Shown here one piece after another: positions 50,390-58,882 of a DNA stretch of 64,000 bases (position 1 is its first letter; every line of letters starts with the position of its first letter). The stretch comes from Aldersonia kunmingensis. GTDB lineage: Bacteria; Actinomycetota; Actinomycetes; Mycobacteriales; Mycobacteriaceae. The stretch spans positions 1-64,000 of the forward strand of contig NZ_LRRB01000042.1 in NCBI RefSeq assembly GCF_001646865.1, read 5' to 3'. The position numbers and the translations under genes are program-made. The notes under the pieces were generated by a model. The model made no database searches. It worked only from the letters and a program-made list of their open reading frames with translations, and was not told the DNA's origin.

Positions 50390-50995
50390 TCAGTGGGGTT
50401 TCGGGGCCACGTTCGCCATCACCATCTGCAGGTAAGGCCCGTAGAGTTCGACGCCGTCGATGTGACTGTTGATGGTGATGCCTTCATTGGCTGCGATCAG
50501 CAGCCGGGCGAGTGCCTGCGCCGGCATCAGCAACGTGCCGCCCAACCGCTCGACGTGCGTGGTGATGTATTCGGCCAGCGACGCGATGGTTTCCTCGCGT
50601 TGCGCCGAAAGTCGCTCCCGTGCATCGGGATTGCGCAGCAGGAACAGCGAGAACTCGTAGCCGAGGGCGGCGCTGTCCGGGCCCGAGATGGTCAGCTCGC
50701 GCCACCGCTCGGCCAGCTTCCCGACATCGAGGTTGTCGAGGTCCTCGAACGAGGTGATGACGTCGGCGAAACTATCGAGAAAGCGCTTCTGGTGACGCTC
50801 GATTACGGCCAAGAAGAGATCTTCCTTGGTGCCGAAGTTCGAATAGATCGCGCCGCGCGTGTAGCCGGCGACATCAGCGATGTCCTCGAGCGCAGCGCCG
50901 CCGAAGCCCTGCTTGGCGAAGACCTCTTCGGCTGCGTCCAGCAACAGGCTGCGGGTGTGCTCGACCCGTCTTTGCCGCGTCCATCGTTCCGCCAC
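50390..50995 (-). CDS. TetR-family regulator of the Rieske/P450 regulon
   Basis: A 201-residue TetR protein paralogous to the one at 39105. WTRQRRVEHTRSLL leads into the helix-turn-helix LEDIADVAGYTRGAIYSNFG. GTG 50995 aligns with the paralog's start; ATG 51004 and ATG 51058 are longer options, and the last would place coding sequence over the operator. It sits between the two operons whose promoters carry ATAC-N6-GTAT sites and diverges from one of them, so it probably represses both and itself. Confidence 0.86.
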   Translation of the reverse strand: MAERWTRQRRVEHTRSLLLDAAEEVFAKQGFGGAALEDIADVAGYTRGAIYSNFGTKEDLFLAVIERHQKRFLDSFADVITSFEDLDNLDVGKLAERWRELTISGPDSAALGYEFSLFLLRNPDARERLSAQREETIASLAEYITTHVERLGGTLLMPAQALARLLIAANEGITINSHIDGVELYGPYLQMVMANVAPKPH

Positions 50996-51052
50996 GTGCC
51001 TCATCTTCCCAGGTGGTCGTCGGGGTGCGGGAGCGACGTGGCCCAACCGCAC

Positions 51053-51088
51053 ATACATCGTTGTATTTTAGATACACACTTGTATAGT
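51053..51088 (+). promoter_or_regulatory. Promoter of the second NTF2-P450 operon with two TetR-type operators
   Basis: ATAC-N6-GTAT occurs at 51053-51066 and again at 51072-51085, centres 19 bp apart. A TTGTAT -35 (51061-51066) and TATAGT -10 (51083-51088) with 16-bp spacing are overlaid by them. The sequence after the second site (GTATAGTTGTGGGCG) is the same as at 46853. The site also lies upstream of the leftward TetR gene. Confidence 0.82.
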
Positions 51089-51240
51089 TGTGGGCGTGTC
51101 GCCGGTATCGGCGCCAGATTTCAAACCGGGTCGGTCCGGCCAGCGCTCGACCCGCGAATCCTTGATCGAGCAGCGGAGTCATCAATCACTCCAACGCGAT
51201 TCGTCGGACGTACCGGCATCTCGAAAGGAATCTCCTGCAA

Positions 51241-51764
51241 TGAAACTGGAAGACCGCATCGCCAAGCACCGCCGGATGTGCGAGAGCTACCGCGACAAGT
51301 ACGTGCTGCAGAAGGTCCAGGAGGGTGAGCGCTACGACGAGTGGGAGTTCGTCGATGATGCGGTCTACACGTCGCCCTACTTCGTCGCCGAGCAGGAACT
51401 CGTCCTCAAGGATGTCGCGACGCATTGGGATATCGCGGCCACGATCGAGGCGAAGGCTTATGGCAATGAGTTTCCCGATTGGCGGCCGATCGACCACAAG
51501 TTCTGGGTCGCCGACACCGGCTTCGTCATGCGGTACCGCTGGGAGGGAACGTCCGTCTCCACTGGAAAAGCGATGGGCTTCTACTCGATCAGCTTCGTCG
51601 AGACCAACGACGACGCACAGATCGTGCACTGGTCCACCTACGTCAACGACGAGGAGTACGGACCGTTCCTGGAACTCGCGATTGGTAGGCGCGGCCCTTT
51701 CCATGGCGACGAGTACATGCAGACGCTTGCGCAGCACTTCGAAAAGCACGGCCTGACGATGTGA
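51241..51764 (+). CDS. NTF2-like protein next to P450 (copy 2)
   Basis: A 174-residue protein from ATG 51241, with AAAGGA upstream. An N-terminal helical part (LEDRIAKHRRMCESYRDKYV) precedes a beta-rich half (FWVADTGFVMRYRWEGTSV, GFYSISFVETNDDAQIVHW). The length and pattern fit the NTF2/SnoaL fold, though I do not recognise a named family. It is the first gene of the operon, 35 bp before the P450. The pairing with a P450 repeats the layout at 48408-50179. Confidence 0.65.
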
Positions 51765-51799
51765 TTCGGCTGTCGGCCATCGGCGAATAGGAACAGAGC

Positions 51800-53002
51800 A
51801 TGACGATCAGTGCGCCGGGCGCCTTGTACTACGACCCCTGGGATGTCGCCCTCAACGCGGATCCGTATCCGATGTTCAAGAGGTTCCGCGACGAAGCGCC
51901 GCTGTACTACAACGAGGCCCACGACTTCTACGCGGTGAGCCGCTTCGAGGACGTGAACCGCACGCTGGTGGATTACGAATCCTTCAGCTCATCGCGCGGG
52001 AGCGTGCTCGAAATCATCAAGTCGGGCATGGAGATCCCGCCGGGTGTACTGGTTTTCGAGGATCCGCCGATTCACCTGATCCACCGAAAGTTGCTCTCGC
52101 GAGCCTTCACGCCCCGCAAGATCAACGCGCTCGAGCCGTACATCCGCGAGTTCACCCGTAGTTGCCTGGACTCGGTGGCCGGCACCGGCACCTTTGATTT
52201 CGTCACGGATCTCGGCTCGGTGATGCCGTTGCGCGTGATCGGCATGCTCTTCGGCATTCCGGAGGACCATCAGCGCAAGGTGGCCGAAGACGGCGACAAG
52301 TTCGTCCGGACCGAGCGCGGCGGGCAGATGACCGACAACCCCGACGGTGCGATCACCGATGGTCAGGTGTTCGCCGATTTCATCGACTGGCGCGCAGAGC
52401 ATCCCGCGGACGACCTCACCACCGAATTGCTCGAGGCCGAATTCGAGGACGAAACGGGCGTCACCCGCAGGCTGCGTCGCGACGAACTGCTCATGTTCAT
52501 GAATGTCGTCGCGGTGGCAGGTGCCGAGACGACCACGCGACTGCTCGGTTGGATCGGCAAATTGCTGTCTGAACACCCGGACCAGCGCGCACTCCTGGCT
52601 GCGGACCGGTCACTCCTGCCCGGTGCGATCGAGGAGATTCTTCGGTTCGAACCGCCCGCGCTGCAGATCGCTCGCTATGTCACACGCGATGCCGAGTTCC
52701 ACGGCACGACGGTGCCGCAGGGGAGCGCGCTCCTCACGCTGGTCGGTGCCGCGAACCGCGACGAGCACCGATTCGGTGATGACGCCGACCGGTTCGACGT
52801 CACACGCGTGCCGAAGCAACACATCACCTTCGGTGTCGGTGCGCACTTCTGTCTGGGGAACGCGCTCGCGCGCCTCGAGGGGCAAGTCGCGTTGGACGAG
52901 ATCCTGAATCGCTTCCCGGAATGGGAGGTAGACCTCGTCGAAGCCGTCTTCTCGTCGGCGTCGGCAGTGCGGGGGTGGGACAGCATGCCTGCCCGCGTTT
53001 GA
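51800..53002 (+). CDS. Cytochrome P450
   Basis: A 400-residue P450. The I-helix reads NVVAVAGAETTTRLLG, ExxR lies in EEILRFEPPALQ, and the haem-binding FGVGAHFCLGNALAR places the Cys at 351. It has no ferredoxin gene of its own, so it may share the one at 50176. It is the second gene of the operon driven from 51088. The substrate is unknown; its control suggests it acts in the same pathway as the Rieske oxygenase. Confidence 0.92.
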   Translation: MTISAPGALYYDPWDVALNADPYPMFKRFRDEAPLYYNEAHDFYAVSRFEDVNRTLVDYESFSSSRGSVLEIIKSGMEIPPGVLVFEDPPIHLIHRKLLSRAFTPRKINALEPYIREFTRSCLDSVAGTGTFDFVTDLGSVMPLRVIGMLFGIPEDHQRKVAEDGDKFVRTERGGQMTDNPDGAITDGQVFADFIDWRAEHPADDLTTELLEAEFEDETGVTRRLRRDELLMFMNVVAVAGAETTTRLLGWIGKLLSEHPDQRALLAADRSLLPGAIEEILRFEPPALQIARYVTRDAEFHGTTVPQGSALLTLVGAANRDEHRFGDDADRFDVTRVPKQHITFGVGAHFCLGNALARLEGQVALDEILNRFPEWEVDLVEAVFSSASAVRGWDSMPARV

Positions 53003-53395
53003 CAGGCTGTGGTAGAAATGTGATTCGCGTCACGTTTACCGACGGAGCGAACGGGCTAATCACCGGTTGCGCACGTCGAAGGGCCCGCAGCAAGAACCCG
53101 TGAGCCCACACGACGGGGCGAACAACTTACCGGCAGCTGATTGCCGTTTTCCCCGGCGGCCCGGTCCTGCGACTACGCGGACCGGGTCGCCGCACGTCGC
53201 CGGTCGATCGCCATGCTATGCATGCGTGTGCTTCGCCCACGTGTGTGTGCGCAGTCGTCGTTTTCGAGTACTGAACTACGCGTGCCGACGCTTCGTTGAA
53301 TTAATAGCGTCGGGACCGTAACTAACCGGAGGGGCCGGGAGATAGAGATAGGAGAAGCGGCTCGAGCCGGGCGAGACGCGAAGGAGGGGTACGAG
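53003..53395. other. Gap of about 390 bp with a CRP-like site and promoter features, no gene
   Basis: No frame here has coding character. The left end carries a CRP-like palindrome (listed separately). The middle (53130-53280) is mixed and shows nothing certain. At 53284-53322 a GCGTCGGGA-type segment and an AT-rich stretch could be the promoter of the chorismate-mutase-like gene, followed by a purine-rich leader with GGAGG at the end. Confidence 0.5.
53019..53034. promoter_or_regulatory. CRP/GlxR-like site
   Basis: TGTGATTCGCGTCACG matches TGTGA-N6-TCACA at all but the last base. It lies 17 bp past the stop of the second P450 and 360 bp before the next gene, so its target is uncertain. Confidence 0.5.
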
Positions 53396-53656
53396 ATGAT
53401 TGCAGTGACATTTCCCGAGGTAGAAGAGCGTTTGGTCACCGACCAGCACGAGCTCGAGGATCTGTACCAGGCTTTGGCGGACATCGACGAGGAGATTCTT
53501 CGTGCAGTGCGCCGTCGGTCCCAGTTGTCTCGCCAGATCAGTGACGTACCTCACCCGCACGTGTCGTTTCCGCACCGCGATCGCTTCGGCGCGCTCGGGT
53601 CCGATGGGCATGTCCTCGGTCGGCTGCTTCACCGGCTCGCACATCCGCACAGCTAA
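53396..53656 (+). CDS. Short chorismate-mutase-like protein
   Basis: An 86-residue protein from ATG 53396 with GAAGGAGG upstream. DLYQALADIDEEILRAVRRRSQLSRQIS looks like the first helix of the AroQ chorismate mutase fold (given over two motifs: ADIDEEILRAVRRR and SQLSRQIS), and FGALGSDGHVLGRLLHRLAHPHS resembles the C-terminal end of the M. tuberculosis cytosolic enzyme (Rv0948c). The middle appears about eight residues shorter, removing part of the active-site region. It may be a weak mutase, a partner of DAHP synthase, or a non-catalytic relative. Confidence 0.65.
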   Translation: MIAVTFPEVEERLVTDQHELEDLYQALADIDEEILRAVRRRSQLSRQISDVPHPHVSFPHRDRFGALGSDGHVLGRLLHRLAHPHS

Positions 53657-53664
53657 ACGCGGAG

Positions 53665-53703
53665 GTCAGCGGGAGGTTCGATTCATTCGAACCTCCCGCT
53701 GAC
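53665..53703 (+). terminator. Strong hairpin after the chorismate-mutase-like gene
   Basis: A perfect 17-bp inverted repeat (GTCAGCGGGAGGTTCGA and its complement) with the loop TTCAT starts nine bases after the stop. No long T run follows. It is the longest perfect stem I found in the window. Confidence 0.8.
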
Positions 53704-53838
53704 TCGTTTCACGGCCACTGGCCGCCACCTTCATCGATTCTTCACAGAACCACCGGTCGATCGACGGGGAGCGGGGGAAGGCTCTCACTGAGGGCGCACG
53801 ACGGCGCCCAGTCGGTTGTGGCGGGAGCGTGAGGCTAG

Positions 53839-56199
53839 GTGGCATCGGGTCAGCCGTATCGGACAACTGTTCTCGAGGTGCGTGGGCCGCGCTGGGCCAG
53901 TTCCGTGGCGACGGTCGAGGCGGTATTGCTGCGGAGGCCCGGCGTCATCACGGTGGACGCGAACGCAGCCAATCAGACGGCAACCGTCGAGTATGACCCT
54001 ACTCACACGTCCGTCGCCGAGTTGTCGAAGTGGGTCCGCGAGTGCGGGTATCACTGCGCCGGTCGATCCGTGCCCGACCACGTATGTGACCCCATGGCCG
54101 AGCCGGCGGTGCCCAGCGAGCATGCCGCACACCAGCAGCAGTCGCCGCACGACATGATGGGCCACGGTGGCCACGGCGAGATGTCGGTCGCCGACATGGC
54201 GCGCGATATGCGCAACCGGTTCCTGGTGGCCCTGGTCCTCTCGATCCCGATCACGTTGTGGTCGCCTATGGGCCGCGACATGCTCGGGTTCACCGTGGCA
54301 GCGCCCTTCGGACTGCGCGACGACGTCTTTGCGCTACTGCTGAGCCTGCCGGTGGTCTTCTACTCGGCCTGGATCTTCTTCGACGGCGCGGTCCGCGCGC
54401 TGCGGGCGCGCACGCTCGACATGATGGTTCTCGTCGCCGTGGCGGTCGGCACCGGTTGGCTCTACAGCGTCGGCGTGACACTGACGGGTGGCGGCGAGGT
54501 GTTCTACGAGGCCGCGACAGTGCTGACGACGTTCGTGCTGCTCGGTCACTGGTTCGAGATGCGGGCTCGCGGCGGCGCGAACGATGCCATTCGGGCACTC
54601 CTGGAGCTCGCCCCGCCGACGGCACTCGTGCTGCGGGACGCAGAGCCCGTCCAGGTACCGACCGCAGAGGTCGTCGTGGGCGATCTGCTCCTCATCCGGC
54701 CGGGCGCGAAGATCCCGGTCGACGGCATCGTGGCAGACGGGCAATCCGAGGTCGACGAATCGATGGTGACCGGGGAGAGCCTGCCGGTAGGCAAGTCTCC
54801 GGGCGCCGCGGTAATCGGCGCGTCGATCAACACCACCGGCACGCTGCGGGTGCAGGCGACCAAGGTCGGCTCCGACACCGTGCTCGCGCAGATCGTCGAA
54901 CTGGTTCAGCAGGCACAGAATTCGAAGGCGCCGGGACAGCGCCTCGCCGACCGGGCCGCGTTCTGGCTGGTGCTGGTCGCGCTGATCGGCGGCACCGTCA
55001 CGTTCGCAGTGTGGTTTGCGATCAGCGGCGAGGTGTCGACCGCGTTGCTGTATGCGATCACCGTCGTCGTGATTACCTGCCCCGACGCCCTCGGCCTCGC
55101 GACCCCGACCGCGATCATGGTCGGTACCGGCCTCGGTGCGCAGCGCGGCGTGCTGTTCAAGAACGCCAGCGCGCTGGAGACCTCGGCCCGAATCGACACC
55201 GCGGTGATGGACAAGACCGGCACCCTGACCAAGGGCGAACCCGAGGTGACCGACGTCGTCACCGACGGGATCGAAGAGTCGGAGCTGCTAGCTATCGCGG
55301 CCGCCGTGGAACGCGAATCCGAACATCCGCTTGCGGGCGCGATTGTTCGGTTCGCCGCCCAGCGAGGGATCGCCCCGGCACCGCTGAGCGCCTTCCGGAA
55401 CGTGCCCGGGCAGGGCGCGGTCGCCGAGGTGGACGGGCACACGGTGGTGATCGGGAACGACGCGCTGATGAGGGCCGAGGATGTGGATGCCGCCACGCTT
55501 ACCCAGCGGCGCGACGAGCTCGCCACGGGCGGGCGGACGGCGGTGTTGATTGCCGTCGACGGGCGCGCTGTCGCATTGATCGGGCTGGCCGATGCCGCCC
55601 GAGAAAATTCGGCCGGCGCGGTGGCAGCACTGCACGAACGCGGTGTCGAGGTTGTGATGCTCAGCGGAGACAACGAGGCGACCGCGCGACGCATCGCCGG
55701 GCAGTTGGGTATCGACCGAGTGATCGCCGAGGTGCTGCCCGGTGACAAGGCCGACCACATCGCCGCATTGCAGAAATCCGGGAAGTTGGTGGCCATGGTC
55801 GGCGACGGCGTCAATGACGCGCCCGCCCTGGCTGCCGCGGATCTCGGCATCGCGATCGGTGCGGGCACCGATGTCGCGATCGAAACAGCCGACCTCGTTT
55901 TGATGCGCTCCGATCCGCTCGACGTATCCACCGCATTGCAGATCGGCCGCGCCACCGTGGGCAAGATGCGGCAGAACCTCGGCTGGGCAATCGGCTACAA
56001 CGCCATCGCGCTGCCGATCGCGGCCGGCGTCTTCGAGCCGTTGGGGTTTGTGCTGCGTCCAGAGATCGCGGCGCTGGCGATGTCGGGATCGAGCCTGATC
56101 GTCGCCGTCAATGCCCTTCTGCTCAAGCGCGTCTCACTGCCCGAGCCGACGGCCGTTGCGCCGATCGCCGCTCCGTCCGCGCACGCCAGTGCCGAATAG
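53839..56199 (+). CDS. Heavy-metal P1B-type ATPase with CPD membrane motif
   Basis: A 786-residue metal-pumping ATPase. In order: an N-terminal HMA-like fold (about 9-70) that lacks the usual CxxC, a His/Met-rich stretch ([20 protein letters not shown]), membrane segments, TGES, the ion-site motif [11 protein letters not shown] (Cys414-Pro-Asp416), the phosphorylation site DKTGT at 458-462, the nucleotide HP motif in [16 protein letters not shown], and YN and MSGSS in the last two segments. Those last motifs suggest copper-type transport, but CPD replaces the standard CPC. The DUF305 gene follows after 14 bp. The start at 53839 is a GTG. Confidence 0.9.
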   Translation: MASGQPYRTTVLEVRGPRWASSVATVEAVLLRRPGVITVDANAANQTATVEYDPTHTSVAELSKWVRECGYHCAGRSVPDHVCDPMAEPAVPSEHAAHQQQSPHDMMGHGGHGEMSVADMARDMRNRFLVALVLSIPITLWSPMGRDMLGFTVAAPFGLRDDVFALLLSLPVVFYSAWIFFDGAVRALRARTLDMMVLVAVAVGTGWLYSVGVTLTGGGEVFYEAATVLTTFVLLGHWFEMRARGGANDAIRALLELAPPTALVLRDAEPVQVPTAEVVVGDLLLIRPGAKIPVDGIVADGQSEVDESMVTGESLPVGKSPGAAVIGASINTTGTLRVQATKVGSDTVLAQIVELVQQAQNSKAPGQRLADRAAFWLVLVALIGGTVTFAVWFAISGEVSTALLYAITVVVITCPDALGLATPTAIMVGTGLGAQRGVLFKNASALETSARIDTAVMDKTGTLTKGEPEVTDVVTDGIEESELLAIAAAVERESEHPLAGAIVRFAAQRGIAPAPLSAFRNVPGQGAVAEVDGHTVVIGNDALMRAEDVDAATLTQRRDELATGGRTAVLIAVDGRAVALIGLADAARENSAGAVAALHERGVEVVMLSGDNEATARRIAGQLGIDRVIAEVLPGDKADHIAALQKSGKLVAMVGDGVNDAPALAAADLGIAIGAGTDVAIETADLVLMRSDPLDVSTALQIGRATVGKMRQNLGWAIGYNAIALPIAAGVFEPLGFVLRPEIAALAMSGSSLIVAVNALLLKRVSLPEPTAVAPIAAPSAHASAE

Positions 56200-56213
56200 G
56201 AAGGAACACCACG

Positions 56214-56834
56214 ATGAGGAATCGGACAATCGCAATTGCCGCCGCGATCATTGCGGCGGCAGCAATTACGACCGCGTGCAGCGACGACAACGATGAGGCA
56301 ACTCACGGCGGCATGACGATGCACAGCACCTCCGCCACGTCGGAGGCCTCCGCTGCCGACCACAACGACGCCGACATCGCGTTCGCGCAGCAGATGATCC
56401 CGCACCATGCCCAGGCCGTCGAGATGAGCGAAATCGTGCTCGCCAAACCGGGTATCGATCCGCGGGTCACCGGCCTGGCCAACCAGATCAAGGCGGCGCA
56501 GGCGCCGGAGATCGAGCAGATGCAGTCGTGGCTGGCCGAGTGGGATCAGCCGAGCATGCCGATGGGCACGCACATGACAGCGCCTCCGATGCGCGGCGGG
56601 ATGATGGGCATGATGTCCGAGCAGGATATGGCTGCCCTGCAGGACGCGGAGGGTGTCGATGCCGCAAGGTTGTATCTCACGCAGATGATCGCCCATCACG
56701 AGGGCGCAATCGACATGGCGCAGAAGGAGATCGAGTCGGGCAGCAACGCCGACGCGATCGCATTGGCTCAGGCGATAGTCACCACCCAGCAGGCGGAGAT
56801 CACCACCATGGAGCAATTGCTGATGCAGCTGTAG
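56214..56834 (+). CDS. DUF305 lipoprotein
   Basis: A 206-residue exported lipoprotein. The signal ends in the lipobox AITTAC with Cys near residue 22. The DUF305 domain has the paired motifs FAQQMIPHHAQAVEMS and LTQMIAHHEGAIDMA, and Met/His-rich stretches (GMTMHS, PPMRGGMMGMM) suited to copper binding. DUF305 proteins are common next to copper pumps. It shares a transcript with the P1B-ATPase and should act outside the membrane on the same metal. It converges on the histidine kinase gene with a 3-bp gap. Confidence 0.9.
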   Translation: MRNRTIAIAAAIIAAAAITTACSDDNDEATHGGMTMHSTSATSEASAADHNDADIAFAQQMIPHHAQAVEMSEIVLAKPGIDPRVTGLANQIKAAQAPEIEQMQSWLAEWDQPSMPMGTHMTAPPMRGGMMGMMSEQDMAALQDAEGVDAARLYLTQMIAHHEGAIDMAQKEIESGSNADAIALAQAIVTTQQAEITTMEQLLMQL

Positions 56835-56837
56835 AAG

Positions 56838-57959
56838 TTACGGGCGCAACCGCAGCGTGATCGCGAAGGTGGTGCCGGTGCCCGGGCCGTCGCTGTGCGC
56901 GGTAATCCGCCCACCGTGCGCATCGATGATCGCCTTGCTGATGGCCAGCCCGATACCCGACCCGCCATGGCCGCGGTCGCGGGCGGTGTCGACCCGGTAG
57001 AACCGTTCGAATACATGCGGAAGGTGTTCGGCCGCAATACCTTCTCCGGTGTCGGCGACCTCGATCGTCAGTTCGTTCTGGTCGGCGCTGGCGCGCACCA
57101 CAATCCGTCCAGGAGTGGGGGTATGCCGCACCGCGTTGTCGAGTAGATTTCCCAGCACCTGCCCGAGCCGTTGTGGGTCACCCCAGAGTGCCGGCAGGCT
57201 GTCGGGCAGGTCGGATTCCAGGCTGATGCCGTCGGCGTCGTATCGATCCGACGCCGCGGCGAGCGCGGTGCGGATCAGAGCCTCGGGTTGTACCGCGACG
57301 GGTTCGATTGCCGCTTGGCCCTCCTCGGCGACGGTGAGCGTGGCGAGGTCCGCGCTGAACCGGACCAGGCGCCGTGTCTGGTCGCGAAGCATCTCGATCG
57401 TGGCGGGGTCGAGGCGCTTCACTCCGTCCTCGATTGCTTCGAACGAGGCCTCCAATACCGCGACAGGAGTGCGGATTTCGTGCGCAAGGTCGCTGAGCAT
57501 CCGACGTCGAGTGGCCTCAACCGAACCGAGCCGATCTGCCATCCGGTTGAATCCCTCGGCGAGCGAGTCGAACTCGGCTCCGAGCTGGGGCGGGGACACT
57601 CGGATGTCGTAGTCGCCATCCGCAACCGCGGTCGCCGCCGCGGCGACCTCGGAAACCGACCGCTGCAGGCGACGGCTCAGGTACCACGCCACCCCTAGGG
57701 CCGCCAACGCGGCGGCCACGATGGCGACTCCGACGGAAATGGCTGTCGCCGAACGGAATGCCTCCTCGGCATGGTGCTGTTCCGCGGAGTCGGCCGACAC
57801 TCCGGCCATGTGCAGATGGTCGCGGAACAGCGGCGGTCCGACAACGAGGGCGACCAGCGACGCGGTTACCGCGCCGACGATCAGCACCGTTGCCTGCGCC
57901 AGCATCAGGCGCAGCCCGATTCCACCGCCGCGGCGCGGCCCTATGACGGTTGTGGTCAT
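56838..57959 (-). CDS. Sensor histidine kinase
   Basis: A 373-residue kinase with two membrane helices (about 16-42 and 72-95) around a short sensor loop containing HLHMAGVSADSAEQHHAEE, a His/Met-bearing loop. A HAMP domain follows, then the phosphorylated-His motif LSDLAHEIRTPVAVLE and the ATPase domain with LLDNAVRHTPTPG, DTGEGI and GGSGIGLAI. Its start overlaps the regulator stop (ATGA). Location opposite the metal ATPase and the His-rich loop suggest copper sensing. Confidence 0.88.
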   Translation of the reverse strand: MTTTVIGPRRGGGIGLRLMLAQATVLIVGAVTASLVALVVGPPLFRDHLHMAGVSADSAEQHHAEEAFRSATAISVGVAIVAAALAALGVAWYLSRRLQRSVSEVAAAATAVADGDYDIRVSPPQLGAEFDSLAEGFNRMADRLGSVEATRRRMLSDLAHEIRTPVAVLEASFEAIEDGVKRLDPATIEMLRDQTRRLVRFSADLATLTVAEEGQAAIEPVAVQPEALIRTALAAASDRYDADGISLESDLPDSLPALWGDPQRLGQVLGNLLDNAVRHTPTPGRIVVRASADQNELTIEVADTGEGIAAEHLPHVFERFYRVDTARDRGHGGSGIGLAISKAIIDAHGGRITAHSDGPGTGTTFAITLRLRP

Positions 57960-58687
57960 CGTGGTGTCTCCATCCGATACCCGACGCCGCGCACGGTGCT
58001 CACATACCGCGGCGCGTTGGGGTCGTCGCCGAGTTTTCGCCGTAGGTGGCCGACGTGAACATCCACGAGATGTTCATTGCCCACCCAGGATTCGCTCCAT
58101 ACCGCCTCGATCAACTGCCTGCGCGTGAACACCACGCCCGGCCGCGCGGACAGCGCGGCCAGCACGTCGAACTCGGTGCGGGTCAGCGCGACCGGCTCGC
58201 CGCCGACCCGCACCTCGCGCCCCGCGACATCGATGCGCAGATCCCCGAAGACGCGCACATTGCCCGTCACTACCGGCTTTGTCTCCGTCGTGGTGCGCGG
58301 CCGGCGCAGCATCGCCCGAATCCTGGCGACCAACTCCCGCGGGCTGAATGGTTTCGTCACGTAGTCGTCAGCCCCGACGGACAGCCCGACGATCGTGTCG
58401 AGTTCGGTGTCGCGGGCGGTCAGCATCACCACGTAGGCGTCCGAGAACTTGCGCAGTTCCCGGCACACCTCGATGCCGTCGATGCCCGGCAACCCCAGAT
58501 CGAGGACGACGACATCCGGGTCTATGTCGCGTGCACGGGCAAGTGCGTCCAGTCCGGAATGGGCCACGCTCACCTCGAACATCTCGCGGGCCAGGTAGCT
58601 CGCGACGATGTCGGCAAGCGCGCGTTCGTCGTCGACGACCAGGGCTCGGTAACCACGGTCGCCGTTCAACGCGGGCGTGTTCTCCAT
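57956..58687 (-). CDS. OmpR-family response regulator
   Basis: A 243-residue regulator. The receiver domain has VVDDE, the phospho-acceptor Asp in [18 protein letters not shown] and the Lys in DDYVTKPFS. The winged-helix DNA-binding domain ends in [17 protein letters not shown] 58687 is used; the open frame extends to 58870 but crosses a palindrome and has no support. It partners the kinase at 56838. A nested palindrome lies just upstream, between it and lemA. Confidence 0.9.
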   Translation of the reverse strand: MENTPALNGDRGYRALVVDDERALADIVASYLAREMFEVSVAHSGLDALARARDIDPDVVVLDLGLPGIDGIEVCRELRKFSDAYVVMLTARDTELDTIVGLSVGADDYVTKPFSPRELVARIRAMLRRPRTTTETKPVVTGNVRVFGDLRIDVAGREVRVGGEPVALTRTEFDVLAALSARPGVVFTRRQLIEAVWSESWVGNEHLVDVHVGHLRRKLGDDPNAPRYVSTVRGVGYRMETPR

Positions 58688-58707
58688 GTACTCATCCTTA
58701 CCTCGCG

Positions 58708-58769
58708 CCGCGCACCTTTTGCCGCCATCGCGCACGCCTGGGCGTGCGCGAGCGCGCCAAAAGTGCGCG
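58708..58769. repeat. Nested palindrome between divergent genes (dispersed element, copy 2)
   Basis: Outer arms GCGCACCTTTTG and CAAAAGTGCGC pair with one bulged base. The inner stem TCGCGCACGCC with GGCGTGCGCGA pairs perfectly over 11 bp around TG (58728-58751). The design and most of the sequence match the element at 21647-21712. Here it lies between two divergent gene starts, so it cannot simply be a terminator. Confidence 0.75.
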
Positions 58770-58882
58770 TCGGCGACGGCAGGGTGGGTATCGAACCACC
58801 CTGCGGTAGGTATCGGCGTGGCCCGCGCAGCGCGAGAATTACTGCCGTAAGCCGATCCCGACAAGCACAAGGTGGTATATCC

